Positions 18,376-27,053 are shown, counted from the stretch's first letter. The stretch: DNA of 64,000 bases from Microbacterium nymphoidis (GCF_021044885.1 NZ_JAJNOD010000002.1:1-64000); one strand, 5' to 3'. Translations and numbers: made by a program. Notes: generated by a model from the sequence alone, not told the origin.

Positions 18376-21300
18376 TCAGCGCGGGAGATCGAGCAGATCG
18401 AGCAGCGCGGCGGACTTGCGCTTGACGGCGGCGGACTTCGTCGTCGCCGCGATGTGCGCGAGGCCGGGCCATCGCGCGTCCTCGGGGAACATGGCGTCTC
18501 GCGCAGCCGCCGCCCTCAACGCGGGTGCGAACTCCGTGGCCACGTCGATGATCCGCACCAGCCAGCGCGGTGGCGTTCCCTCAAGCGCACTGGCATGGCG
18601 AATGGCGTGGGTCAGCACCGGGTACAGGGAGGGAAGCATGGCGGGGTACTGCGAGAGACGCCGCACCAGCATCGACGGGTCGAAGTGCTCCGAGGCCAGC
18701 ATGACCTCGACGGCGTCAGCCACGCGGGTGGGGCCGAGGATGTTCTCCGTGGCCTCGGCGAAGTAGTAGGTTTCGGGGGTCGGCTGCAGCTGAGTGGCGA
18801 AGAAGAGCACGACGAGTGACCGGGAGAGCACGGCGTCCCGGGAGCGGGACCGTTCGGTGAGATGCACCAGCGCACCCTGTGCCGGGTCGTAGCCCAGCCA
18901 CGACGTGCCGAGCGACGCGATTCCTTCGTTGGCGAGCCCGTACGCCCATCCGCTGCTGAACTCGTGCACGCTGCCGTCGGCGAGCGTGAGCGTGACGAGG
19001 AACACCGACCCCCGCTTGGCGGGGATCGTCGAGAACTGGAGCGAGGCGCCGTCCGCGATGACGGCAGGGTCGGGGACGGCGGGCCAGGCGGCAGCGAACT
19101 GCTCATCGGTCAGTTGTTCGGGCTCGGGTTCGGGTACCGCAGCGACGTCGGGGAGCAGCGGCACCAGCCGGCGAGCGGCCACGACGGCATTGGACGAGCC
19201 GGTTCGCGCGGCGATGGTGCGAACGCCGGGCAGCGCGAGCACGTCGGGTGCGGCCAGCCCCACCGCGATGGCTGCCTCCACCTCCGGCAGCATCCGCTCC
19301 AGGAACTCGATCGCCTCGGCGACACCGGGCGGGATGCGGGTGCTCGAGGCGCAGGCGTCGACGACGTCGGCCGTCAGCGGCCAGACGACGGACAGCATGC
19401 CGGCCTCGGCGAGCTCCTCCCAGGACCGCACGCGCGACGCGATCGCGGAGATGCCGCCCTGCCAGCTGAGCTGACGGGCGCGTGCGACGCCCGGCAGAAG
19501 GACGCCGTTCTGCCAGGCGGTGATGGCGGCGTCGAGCCCGAGGCCGCCCTCGTCGCCGAACGCGAGCAGAGCAGAGGCCGGAATCTCTCCGTTGGGGATG
19601 CTTCGCAGCAGGGCGGGTCCGGGCTGGCGCCAGCCCGGCTCGCTGTCAGCCCAGTTCGGGTACTCGGTCAACGGCACCGCCCGGGCTGTGCCGCGACGAT
19701 CCGGGAATCCGGTGAGCGCCGGATGGGCGGGAATCGGGTTGACGAAGCCGTCGTCGTCCTCGCCGGGGTGCTCGAACGGCGTGGCGAACCACGCGGCGAG
19801 CACCTCTCCCGCTGTGACCGGCATCGTGTTGCCGTCCTGCAGCACGATCGGCACGGGAGAAGAGTGGAGACGGGCACGGACGGTATCGCTGAGGAGGGTT
19901 CGGTCGATGCGCGGAAGTGCAAGCTGCAGATCCGCTTCGAGCACGGCGGTGTCATCTGCGGCATAGCGATCCAGCCGGTCGGCGAGATCGCCCGGGTCGA
20001 TGCGATAGTCGTCCCAGCTGGGCGTCGACAGAAGCACGGGGATCTCTCCGAGGCGCTGGAAGACCGCGGCCGCGCAGGCGCGGGGCGCGCTGTCGTACTG
20101 GCGACGGTGGGAGTTCTCATCGTGCTCGTCGGAGCCGATGATGTTCCCGCCGGTACGCCAGCCGTGTACCGGGTGCAGGCCGGGAGTCCACCGTTGGGGC
20201 ACGGTGCGGAGGGCGCCGCGGACGCCCTCGATGTCATCGCGCGCGACCGCGTTCGCCGTCGCGAGGAACCGCTCGACAGGCAGATCAAGCGACTCGCCCG
20301 CCCCCGCCAGCAACGTGGACGTGAGCGCCGTGAGGTTCTCAATGGTCGCTGGCCCGGCATCGAAACGTGGCACGGGCGCCAGTGGAGGCGTCGGCTGCCA
20401 GAGGCCCCGGGGAGCTGACGGGGCTGCGGCCGCTGGTTCCTCCGCGTCGAGCCCCCATTCGTCGATCAAGCGCGCGGCGAGCTTGCTCACCTTCTTGTCC
20501 TTCGCCGTCCGCAGATCGGCGGCGGATTCACCGATGATGGCGGCCGTCTCGGCAGCCGGGGCGGGGTGCGCCAATGCCGCTTCCAGCACGCCGGCCTTCG
20601 CTTTGGCGCTCTTGGCGGACAGCCCGATGAGCATCACCTGGAGGGTGAGGTCATCGTCTGCCGCGGCGAGCAGAATCGGTGCGAACATGTTGATCAGGGC
20701 ATCGTCGCCGAACGACAGCGCTGACACGACGACGCCGACGTGTTCGAGGACGTAGGCGTCGGGGGCGCCGAGGTCGTCCATCAGCACCGTCGCGAACTCT
20801 TTGCGATCGATCGGACGCTGGGCGGATTCCATAGCGTGCAGCACGAGGTCGCGCGCCTCGTCGCGGCTGACGAGGCCGCGGGCCACACCTCGTCCGATCA
20901 CCCCGATCCAGTTCCCGGTGGTCGTGACGCCGGAGGTCAGTACCGCGCGAAGGTGTTCGGCGAATCGGCTGGCCACGGTCTCGTAGGGGAGCAGGTTTTC
21001 GGGAAACCCGGTGGTCTCGCCGTCGGCAACGCGGATGGCCGAGTCCGCGCGCGTCGCCCAGCTCTCCAGATAGCCGGGGTCGTTCGGGATCGGGATGTCC
21101 GGCGCGCTGGAGACGGCGTACGCGATCGCACCGGCGAATCGCACGCGGGCGCGACGCTGAGCGAGGAACTGGGAGAGGAACTTCTCGCCCCGAGAGGCCA
21201 GCAGCTCACCCTGTGCCGCCACGGGCAGACCCGTGGGGAAAACTTCTACGGCTCGCTTGGCGGGAACGCCGAGCCGGATGGCGAAGGCGCCGAGCAGGTC

Positions 21301-21525
21301 GGTGTCGACCCCGACGTGGTTGATCCATCCCCAGCTGTTGTCGCCGGTCTGCCCGAGCGATGACCATTCGCCCGTCAACAGACCGTTCTTCGCGGTCTTC
21401 TGCTGCTGCACGGTGCCGAGCGGGAGGGTCAGGACATCATCGCTGCTCGCTTTCTCCCATCCGAGCTCGCGGAAGATCCGCAGCGACTCTGCGAGCGCGG
21501 GGTCGGTGGTGATGGCGGCGGTCAT
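18376..21525 (-). CDS. giant DUF6493-like protein, partner of SWIM protein
   Basis: 1049 residues without catalytic motifs that I recognise. The N-terminal ~390 residues are a run of amphipathic helices (HEAT/ARM-like solenoid), then a Pro-rich hinge (~395-415), then a second long alpha/beta region and a final helical segment. Order and size match the DUF6493 proteins that sit beside SWIM zinc-finger genes in Streptomyces and relatives (family recalled, not searched). The ATG at 21525 overlaps the SWIM gene stop by four bases, so the two products are coupled. The frame extends 15 codons further but into the SWIM gene. Such solenoids serve as scaffolds; the biochemical role is unknown. Confidence 0.7.
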   Translation of the reverse strand: MTAAITTDPALAESLRIFRELGWEKASSDDVLTLPLGTVQQQKTAKNGLLTGEWSSLGQTGDNSWGWINHVGVDTDLLGAFAIRLGVPAKRAVEVFPTGLPVAAQGELLASRGEKFLSQFLAQRRARVRFAGAIAYAVSSAPDIPIPNDPGYLESWATRADSAIRVADGETTGFPENLLPYETVASRFAEHLRAVLTSGVTTTGNWIGVIGRGVARGLVSRDEARDLVLHAMESAQRPIDRKEFATVLMDDLGAPDAYVLEHVGVVVSALSFGDDALINMFAPILLAAADDDLTLQVMLIGLSAKSAKAKAGVLEAALAHPAPAAETAAIIGESAADLRTAKDKKVSKLAARLIDEWGLDAEEPAAAAPSAPRGLWQPTPPLAPVPRFDAGPATIENLTALTSTLLAGAGESLDLPVERFLATANAVARDDIEGVRGALRTVPQRWTPGLHPVHGWRTGGNIIGSDEHDENSHRRQYDSAPRACAAAVFQRLGEIPVLLSTPSWDDYRIDPGDLADRLDRYAADDTAVLEADLQLALPRIDRTLLSDTVRARLHSSPVPIVLQDGNTMPVTAGEVLAAWFATPFEHPGEDDDGFVNPIPAHPALTGFPDRRGTARAVPLTEYPNWADSEPGWRQPGPALLRSIPNGEIPASALLAFGDEGGLGLDAAITAWQNGVLLPGVARARQLSWQGGISAIASRVRSWEELAEAGMLSVVWPLTADVVDACASSTRIPPGVAEAIEFLERMLPEVEAAIAVGLAAPDVLALPGVRTIAARTGSSNAVVAARRLVPLLPDVAAVPEPEPEQLTDEQFAAAWPAVPDPAVIADGASLQFSTIPAKRGSVFLVTLTLADGSVHEFSSGWAYGLANEGIASLGTSWLGYDPAQGALVHLTERSRSRDAVLSRSLVVLFFATQLQPTPETYYFAEATENILGPTRVADAVEVMLASEHFDPSMLVRRLSQYPAMLPSLYPVLTHAIRHASALEGTPPRWLVRIIDVATEFAPALRAAAARDAMFPEDARWPGLAHIAATTKSAAVKRKSAALLDLLDLPR

Positions 21526-22844
21526 GAGGCCGTCCCTTCTGAGATCATCACGGCGAGAACGTGTGCGCATGGTCCGCGGCTGCTGCCGTGCCGGGCGTAC
21601 CAGACGCAGGTGCAGGAGTAATCCGGTGTCGTCGTGCGGACGATGTGCGTGCTCGTGGCCGCGTCCACGGTCCAGGTATCCGCGGTGCGCCGGACTCCGC
21701 CGGCGGCGATGATGCGGCGGGCGCGCACCAGCCGGGGGTTGTCGCCGTCGATGCGATCCGGATCATCCGGAAGCTCGCGATGGAAGTACGCCTCTTCTCG
21801 CACGTCCCAGCCCACACGGCCGGAAGCCGCGAGAACAGCCAGCGACTCGCGTGTCTCACCGGCGGAGAGCGCGGCGTCCGCAGCGAGGCGATCGATGTCG
21901 ATGCGGGGATCGAACGACAGGAGCGCCGACAGCACGGCGGCGTTGTCCAGCACGTCCGTGGCAGCGAGGGAGGCCAGCAAGGCACCTTCGCCCGAGTATC
22001 CGCGGGTGGCGTTCTCCGTGAGGGCGACCAGCAGCCGGGCTCCCGGGATCTCGATCTCCACCGCTGCCGCGCCAGCGGTGCGATCGCGGGGGCCGTACAC
22101 GGTGAGCGACTGCAGCTGAGTGAGCAGACGCTTCAGGCCGCTGAGCCGGTGCAGCCCGCTGACATGGACGGCGTCCGTGCTCGCTCGCGGAGCGACGCGG
22201 ATGCCGGTGGGCGTCGGAGTGAGCCAGCCGTCACGGCCACTGCCTGTAGACGGCGGCAACGACGCCACGAACGCGCGGGCCGGCGCAGCGGCGACGGTGA
22301 AGCGCGCCACGAGCGACGCGTGCACCTCGGCGGCGTTGCCGAGCGCACGCACCCAGCGGTCGGGCATGGTGACCGGCCGCTCGACGGCGGACGTGGTTGG
22401 CGTGGCGGCGGTGAGGCCATCGTTCCCGACGTCGAGGTGCAGGAGATCGTTGCGCGTGATGGCCGCCAGGGTGCGACGCATGGCGGGGCCGATGTCCACG
22501 TTGGTGGTGCCGTACGAGATCTCGCCGCCGTCGAGTCCCGATGAGAGCAGGTCCAGTCGCGCATAGACGCTGTTGTCGGCGGAGAACACCTCAGCGCGAA
22601 GGCGATCGCCGTGCGCGGTCAGCACGGGGTCCCGCATCGTCGTGGGGACCGGCTGGAAGTATCGCGTCGCCGTGATGTCGGCGAGAGCGACCAGCCCCTG
22701 TGCCACAGCCCGCGGCTCGGTGGCGAAGCCATGGAAGAAGCTCGGCGAAGCGGTGAAGCCCTCCCGCGTCAGCGCGGGGGCGAGTGCCAGGGTGAGGGAG
22801 GAAGCGGTCGCTTCGGACTCGGTGGCGTATCCGCGGGCGCTCAT
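21522..22844 (-). CDS. SWIM zinc-finger family protein
   Basis: 440 residues. The C terminus carries the SWIM signature C-x-C-x(n)-C-x-H (CTCVWYARHG, then PCAHVLAV, ~residues 418-435), a zinc-binding fold that contacts DNA or protein. The N-terminal 400 residues form mixed alpha/beta domains with no motif I recognise. The start ATG 22844 is preceded by TAGGCT at seven bases, i.e. leaderless. It is the first gene of a two-gene operon with the giant DUF6493-like protein. SWIM proteins are often linked to MoxR ATPase/VWA systems; no AAA+ or VWA gene is present here, so this is a reduced version. Confidence 0.85.
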   Translation of the reverse strand: MSARGYATESEATASSLTLALAPALTREGFTASPSFFHGFATEPRAVAQGLVALADITATRYFQPVPTTMRDPVLTAHGDRLRAEVFSADNSVYARLDLLSSGLDGGEISYGTTNVDIGPAMRRTLAAITRNDLLHLDVGNDGLTAATPTTSAVERPVTMPDRWVRALGNAAEVHASLVARFTVAAAPARAFVASLPPSTGSGRDGWLTPTPTGIRVAPRASTDAVHVSGLHRLSGLKRLLTQLQSLTVYGPRDRTAGAAAVEIEIPGARLLVALTENATRGYSGEGALLASLAATDVLDNAAVLSALLSFDPRIDIDRLAADAALSAGETRESLAVLAASGRVGWDVREEAYFHRELPDDPDRIDGDNPRLVRARRIIAAGGVRRTADTWTVDAATSTHIVRTTTPDYSCTCVWYARHGSSRGPCAHVLAVMISEGTAS

Positions 22845-22851
22845 GCGGTCC

Positions 22852-22857
22852 AGCCTA
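22852..22857 (-). promoter_or_regulatory. -10 box TAGGCT, leaderless start of the SWIM gene
   Basis: TAGGCT seven bases before ATG 22844; no Shine-Dalgarno between. Confidence 0.45.
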
Positions 22858-22899
22858 ACGAGCAGGCCTGATTCGCCCCGGGGGCCGGACGCACACGGT

Positions 22900-23016
22900 T
22901 CACTCCTGCCCGCCGTCTCCGCCACCCCGGCCCCGCCACCAGTTCACGAGGAATGCCACGAGGGTGCCGCCCACGACGGTGATCGCGACGATGAACATCA
23001 GATCCCGCTCGGTCAC
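22900..23016 (-). CDS. small single-span membrane protein (38 aa)
   Basis: GTG at 23016 overlaps the stop of the YdeI-like gene (GTGA) and has GGGGAGAG in front. The product is a short acidic/basic N terminus (TERD), one membrane segment of ~20 residues (LMFIVAITVVGGTLVAFLVNW) and a Gly/Arg-rich tail (WRGRGGGDGGQE). The coupling, ribosome site and clean hydrophobic span support a real gene, but its function is unknown. Confidence 0.6.
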   Translation of the reverse strand: MTERDLMFIVAITVVGGTLVAFLVNWWRGRGGGDGGQE

Positions 23017-23585
23017 AGTGCTCTCTCCCCTCGGGCCGCTGCCGCGACGATGCTCTCGATGCGGCGCGTGACGGTGCCTGCTGTGCGCGCCATGGCGATG
23101 TGGGTGAGCGCCATCTTGCGAGCGCTGGGGGAGAAGGCGTCCCAGGTCGCGCGCGCCTCCGGGAGAGCATCGAGTGCGGCGGTGAGCTCGGCCGGCTCGA
23201 TCCCGGCTTCCGGCCCCTCCAGTACGGTCCACATTCCGTTGGCCTGCGCGGCATCGATCAGCGCCTGACCCGCCGGGGTCATGCGTCCTTCTGCGAGGAG
23301 ACGACTCACGCGCTCCTTGTTGGACGCAGCCCACGCGCTCTTCGGCGAGCGCGGCGCGAACCAGAGTTTGGCGTGCGTGTCACCCGGACGTGCGACCGCA
23401 TCGATCCAGCCGAAGCAGAGCGCCTCCTCCACCAGCGGGGCGTACAGATCGCCGCGCGTGGTCGACGCGTCCTTCGGCATGAGGACCCACACTCCGGTGG
23501 ACGTGCTGGCGTTGACCTCCAACCACGAGCGCCACTCGGCCGCGGACGTGACCACGACCTCTTCGGCGTCTTCGAGCTTTCCCAT
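23013..23585 (-). CDS. YdeI/OmpD-associated (OmdA) family protein
   Basis: 190 residues. The domain WRSWLEVNASTSTGVWVLMPKD, EEALCFGWIDAVARP and LWFAPRSPKSAW is diagnostic of the YdeI/OmdA family. The C-terminal ~60 residues are the bacteriocin-protection-type helical part (ELTAALDALPEARATWDAFSPSARKM). In E. coli relatives are tied to polymyxin and envelope stress; in actinobacteria the role is not established. CATGAT lies six bases before the ATG, a possible leaderless start. It is followed, with overlap, by a 38-residue membrane protein. Confidence 0.88.
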   Translation of the reverse strand: MGKLEDAEEVVVTSAAEWRSWLEVNASTSTGVWVLMPKDASTTRGDLYAPLVEEALCFGWIDAVARPGDTHAKLWFAPRSPKSAWAASNKERVSRLLAEGRMTPAGQALIDAAQANGMWTVLEGPEAGIEPAELTAALDALPEARATWDAFSPSARKMALTHIAMARTAGTVTRRIESIVAAAARGERAL

Positions 23586-23675
23586 GCCCCGATCATGGCA
23601 GCAACCTCCGACGTTGAGCGTGGCGGACGCGGCCGCCCGGGAATACCGCCGGGCGCGCAGGACGTTCGCGAAAGC

Positions 23676-24554
23676 ATGAAGGTTCTTCTCACCGGCGCGA
23701 CCGGCTACATCGGCTCATCCGTTCTCGAGCGCCTGCGCGCGGAAGGGCACGACGTGACCGCGCTCGTGCGGGACGACGCCAAGGCGCGCGTTGTCGAGAA
23801 AGCCGGTGCGACCGCCCTCGTCGGCGACGTCACCGACGAGGCTCTCATCGGCCAGGCGGCGGCCGCGGCGGACGGCGTCGTGCACACGGCCTCGACTCCG
23901 GAGGGCGACGGTGCGTTCATCGGCGCGGTGCTGCGGGCCCTCGACGGCAGCGGCAAGCCGTTCGTCCACACCGGCGGCATCTGGAGCTATGGCAATGGGA
24001 ACGCGATCACGGAGGAGACCCCGTTCGACCGACCGGCTCTCACCACGTGGCGCGGTGCGGGAGAGTCCGCGGTGCTCGGCGCCTCTGGTGTCCGCGGCAT
24101 GGTGGTGACACCCGCGCTGGTCTACGGCCGCGGCGCCGGCCTGATCCGGCTCCTCACCGACGAGACCGATGAGGGTGTTCGGCTGATCGGCGACGGCACC
24201 CAGCACTGGAGCACGGTCGACGTCGACGACCTCGCCGCGCTCTACGTCCGCGCGCTGGAGAACGGCGGCACGGGCGAGACCTACATCGGCGCATCGGGCC
24301 AGAACCCGACGGTCCGCGAGCTGGGCGAGGCAATCGCCACCGGCTTCGGGATCACTGCCGGGGTGCGTCCGGAGAGCGTGGCCGAAACCCGTGCGCGTCT
24401 CGGGGAGGCATTCGCGGATGCTCTGCTGCTGGACGAGCAGGCCTCGGGGGCGAAGGCGCGGGCCGAGCTGGGCTGGCAGTCCGTCGCGCGCCCGCTCGTG
24501 GAGCAGTTGGCCGACGGCACGTATCTGGGGGAGGGTGCCGGCACGGCGGCATGA
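23676..24554 (+). CDS. NAD-dependent epimerase/dehydratase family (extended SDR)
   Basis: 292 residues. The N-terminal Rossmann motif TGATGYIG (6-13) binds NAD(P). The usual SDR Tyr-x-x-x-Lys is not evident at the expected place (SYGNGN then an Ala/Arg-rich segment), as in several atypical SDR groups. The C-terminal substrate lobe contains WSTVDVDDLAALYVRALE. Members act on sugar nucleotides or small ketones; the substrate is unknown. The frame is open upstream to 23100 but ATG 23676 begins the fold exactly. It is single and ends before a strong terminator. Confidence 0.82.
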   Translation: MKVLLTGATGYIGSSVLERLRAEGHDVTALVRDDAKARVVEKAGATALVGDVTDEALIGQAAAAADGVVHTASTPEGDGAFIGAVLRALDGSGKPFVHTGGIWSYGNGNAITEETPFDRPALTTWRGAGESAVLGASGVRGMVVTPALVYGRGAGLIRLLTDETDEGVRLIGDGTQHWSTVDVDDLAALYVRALENGGTGETYIGASGQNPTVRELGEAIATGFGITAGVRPESVAETRARLGEAFADALLLDEQASGAKARAELGWQSVARPLVEQLADGTYLGEGAGTAA

Positions 24555-24653
24555 GCCGGCCCGGGGGTCGCGGTTCAGGGCAGGGGTGAGATCTGCTTGG
24601 GGCTGGGCGTCGGATGGCATGCCCGCCCTCCCGTGATCCGGGAACGCACGGGG

Positions 24654-24697
24654 TGACGGGGTGGGGTGCGACATGTCTGTCGCACCCCACCCCGTCA
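24654..24697. terminator. bidirectional terminator, 20-bp perfect stem
   Basis: TGACGGGGTGGGGTGCGACA, loop TGTC, and the exact complement. The right arm ends in the stop codon of the convergent NmrA-like gene. Confidence 0.9.
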
Positions 24698-25450
24698 GCC
24701 CCGCGGAGGGTTGAGCGGCAGCCACTCTTCGAGGGTCGTCGGGAAGATCTGAGCGCCCTCCACCGGAATCAGGGTGCGCTCCTCGATTCGGGCTCCGTAG
24801 TAGGGCGCGGTGTCATCGCGGACGACGGTGCGCGGGTCGCCTCGGAAGGCGAGAGCCCGGCGAGCGAACTCGTCCATGCCGAACGTCTCAGGGCCGGCGA
24901 TCTCGATGTCACCCACGGGATCTCCCGCCGCCGTGCGCGCGACCGCCGTCGCCACGTCCTCCGCAGCAATGGGCTGGATGAGGGCACCCGGGAGTGTGAC
25001 GACGTCACCGGCCGTGGAGATGTCCGCGATGCTGCCCACGAACTCGAAGAACTGCGTCGCGTGCACGAGGGAGAAGTCGATCGCCGATTCGCGGATCATC
25101 TTCTCCTGAGCGGTCTTCGCCGCGAAGTAGGGGATGTTCTGTGGTCGGTTGATTCCCACGATCGTGAGGGCGACGTGGTGCGTGACGCCCGCGGCGGCCT
25201 CGGCCTCGAGGAGATTCCGGGTGGATGTCGTGAAGAAGTCGAGGACGTCGGCGGGCGCGAACGAGGGCGAATTCGAGACGTCCACCACCGTGTCGGCACC
25301 GGCCAGCACCTCCGCGAGTCCCTCTCCCGTGAGCGAGTTCACGCCGGTGTTGGGCGACGCGGCGATCGCCTCGTGCCCGTGCTCGGTCAGTTTCGCGACG
25401 ACCTTCGTGCCGATGAGACCCGTTCCGCCGATGACGACGATCTTTGCCAT
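24695..25450 (-). CDS. NmrA-like NAD(P)-binding protein (atypical SDR)
   Basis: 251 residues. GGTGLIGTKV (8-17) is the dinucleotide motif. The remainder follows the NmrA/HSCARG type: VVDVSNSP, ALTIVGINRPQNIPYFAAKTAQEKMIRES, and a C-terminal lobe that reads environmental NAD(P) state or reduces small substrates. AAAGG precedes the ATG. It is divergent from the ECF41 sigma factor with a matching promoter, the usual arrangement for ECF41 target genes (carboxymuconolactone decarboxylases, oxidoreductases, epimerases). Its expression is probably driven by that sigma factor. Confidence 0.87.
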   Translation of the reverse strand: MAKIVVIGGTGLIGTKVVAKLTEHGHEAIAASPNTGVNSLTGEGLAEVLAGADTVVDVSNSPSFAPADVLDFFTTSTRNLLEAEAAAGVTHHVALTIVGINRPQNIPYFAAKTAQEKMIRESAIDFSLVHATQFFEFVGSIADISTAGDVVTLPGALIQPIAAEDVATAVARTAAGDPVGDIEIAGPETFGMDEFARRALAFRGDPRTVVRDDTAPYYGARIEERTLIPVEGAQIFPTTLEEWLPLNPPRG

Positions 25451-25499
25451 GGTTCAGCCTTTCGTTCGGTGAGCGCCGATATGAGCGCCTCGAAGTCAT

Positions 25500-25556
25500 G
25501 ACCGGCGGGCACACCGATCTGTGACGATCCGTCACACCGCGAGGTGGTGGTCGGTC
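25500..25556. promoter_or_regulatory. mirror-image ECF41-type promoters around a palindrome
   Basis: TGTGACGATCCGTCACA (25520-25536) is a palindrome whose halves each supply a -35 element CGTCACA. On the plus strand 16 bases then lead to GGTC (25553-25556); on the minus strand 16 bases also lead to GGTC (25503-25500). The published ECF41 consensus is TGTCACA-N16-CGTC, so each side matches 6/7 and 3/4 with identical deviations. The two promoters drive the sigma gene and the NmrA-like gene. Confidence 0.75.
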
Positions 25557-25628
25557 GGAGCTTCTGAGGATCCGCGCGCGAGGCGGGTGGATTCATCGAA
25601 CTTGTCGACGCGACGGAACGGGTGGAAA

Positions 25629-26531
25629 GTGTTGAGCGTGACTGCGGCGGACGAGGAGCGACGGGCCGATGCCGATCTCGACGAAGCGGTGCGACTCTTC
25701 GCGGAGCAGCGAGGTCGCCTGTTCGGAATCGCCTACCGGATGCTCGGGACCGTCTCGGACGCCGAAGACCTCGTCCAGGAGACATGGATTCGCTGGCAGA
25801 ACACGGATCGCGGGCAGGTGGAGGAACCGGCGGCGTTTCTCGCGACCGTCATCACGAGGCTGTCGATCAACGTGCTGCAATCGGCTCGCGTGAAGCGTGA
25901 GACCTACATCGGTCCGTGGCTGCCGGAGCCGGTGAGCACGCAGGCCGATCCGACCCTCGGCGCGGAGCGTGCCGAAGCGCTGCAGTTCGCGATCCTCCTG
26001 CTGCTGGAGAAGCTCACCCCGACGGAGCGTGCGGCCTACATTCTGCGGGAAGCGTTCGACTATCCGTACCCGCGCATCGCGGAGGTCATCTCATCGAGTG
26101 TGGTGAGCGCCCGACAGCTGGTGAGTCGCGCGCGTACACATCTCGCCTCCGCGAAACAGGCGCAGATCCCGCTCCCACGGCAACGTCGGCTCCTGGAGGC
26201 ATTCCTCACGGCCGCACGACGAGGCGATGCGCGTGAGTTGGAAGAGCTGTTCGCCGAGGATGTCGTCAGTTACACCGACGGCAACGGGGTGAAGCTCGCG
26301 GCGCGCATCCCGGTCGCTGGACGTGTTCGCGTCGCGGGATTCGTCGCAGCGTTCTCCGGGCACTTCTGGGCGGGGAAGGAGATCACCTGGGCGGAGGTGA
26401 ACGGTCAGCCCGCCGCCGTGCTCGTTGAAGACGGGAAAGCGACGACTGTCGTGATGGTGACCGCGGCCGGGGACGAGATCGAGCAGTTGCTGTGGGTGAT
26501 GAGCCCGGCGAAGCTGGGGCACGTGGCGTGA
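25629..26531 (+). CDS. ECF41-family RNA polymerase sigma factor with SnoaL-like tail
   Basis: About 300 residues. Sigma region 2 (AYRMLGTVSDAEDLVQETWIRW, ~35-56), region 4 (LTPTERAAYILREAF, HTH ~145-170), then a ~115-residue SnoaL-like extension. Two motifs are specific to ECF41: WLPEP in the linker (97-101) and DGNGVK in the extension (217-222; family DGGGK), where the extension regulates the sigma domain instead of an anti-sigma factor. Start GTG 25629 is chosen because an earlier in-frame GTG (25521) lies inside the promoter; GTG 25638 is also possible. Likely autoregulated through the adjoining promoter pair. Confidence 0.88.
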   Translation: MLSVTAADEERRADADLDEAVRLFAEQRGRLFGIAYRMLGTVSDAEDLVQETWIRWQNTDRGQVEEPAAFLATVITRLSINVLQSARVKRETYIGPWLPEPVSTQADPTLGAERAEALQFAILLLLEKLTPTERAAYILREAFDYPYPRIAEVISSSVVSARQLVSRARTHLASAKQAQIPLPRQRRLLEAFLTAARRGDARELEELFAEDVVSYTDGNGVKLAARIPVAGRVRVAGFVAAFSGHFWAGKEITWAEVNGQPAAVLVEDGKATTVVMVTAAGDEIEQLLWVMSPAKLGHVA

Positions 26532-26610
26532 GTGAGACGTTCCGGCGGATACGGCGCTTGGCGTGGACTGAAGCGATACTCGGTCAGCGCTTGCGGCCCT
26601 CACCGCGGGC

Positions 26611-26651
26611 AAAAGCAAAACCCCCGCGATGTAGAAGCTACGCGAGGGTTT
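26611..26651 (-). terminator. terminator of the tRNA operon
   Basis: On the minus strand the stem AAACCCTCGCG/CGCGGGGGTTT with a 12-base loop is followed by TGCTTTTG, a classical T-rich terminator, 27 bases after tRNA-Phe. Confidence 0.85.
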
Positions 26652-26678
26652 CTGGGACCGTTGTAACGACGGTCCTTG

Positions 26679-26751
26679 TGGCTCCGACGGGCGTCGATCC
26701 CGTGACCTCACGATTTTCAGTCGTGCGCTCTACCAACTGAGCTACAGAGCC
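26679..26751 (-). tRNA. tRNA-Phe (GAA)
   Basis: 73 bases. 5' GGCTCTG pairs with CGGAGCC, discriminator A. Anticodon loop CTGAAAA gives GAA. The T arm has TCGA in place of TTCGA context but folds. No encoded CCA. Confidence 0.95.
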
Positions 26752-26817
26752 GTACGGCTTGATGATGCCGCATCCGACACGAAAGGCCCTCTCAGAGAAA
26801 GGGCCCGTCGCTTGGAG

Positions 26818-26891
26818 CGACCCTGACGGGACTTGAACCCGCGACCTCCGCCGTGACAGGGCGGCACGCTAACCAACTGCGCTACAGGGCC
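26818..26891 (-). tRNA. tRNA-Asp (GTC)
   Basis: 74 bases. Acceptor GGCCCTG/CAGGGTC, discriminator G. Anticodon stem CCGCC/GGCGG closes loop CTGTCAC, so the anticodon is GTC. TTCAAGT T-loop. No encoded CCA. Confidence 0.96.
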
Positions 26892-26914
26892 ATGATGTGT
26901 ATTCAATTGTAGTG

Positions 26915-26987
26915 TGACCCCAACGGGATTCGAACCCGTGCTACCGCCGTGAAAGGGCGGCGTCCTAGGCCACTAAACGATGGGGCC
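26915..26987 (-). tRNA. tRNA-Glu (TTC)
   Basis: 73 bases. Acceptor GGCCCCA/TGGGGTC, discriminator A. Loop CTTTCAC inside stem CCGCC/GGCGG gives anticodon TTC. First gene of the operon Glu-Asp-Phe. Confidence 0.96.
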
Positions 26988-27023
26988 GGAGCGGGGCTTG
27001 CGTCCCGCACTTGCCGACGATCC

Positions 27024-27053
27024 AGCATAAGCGGAAACTGAGGCGAAAAACAA
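27024..27053 (-). promoter_or_regulatory. promoter of the tRNA operon
   Basis: On the minus strand TTGTTT (27053-27048), 18 bases, then TATGCT (27029-27024), placing transcription about 30 bases before tRNA-Glu. Confidence 0.55.

Noticed and set aside
18376..22844. SWIM pair as a MoxR/VWA conflict system
   Set aside because: No AAA+ or VWA gene is present within the window on either side, so the full system cannot be claimed.
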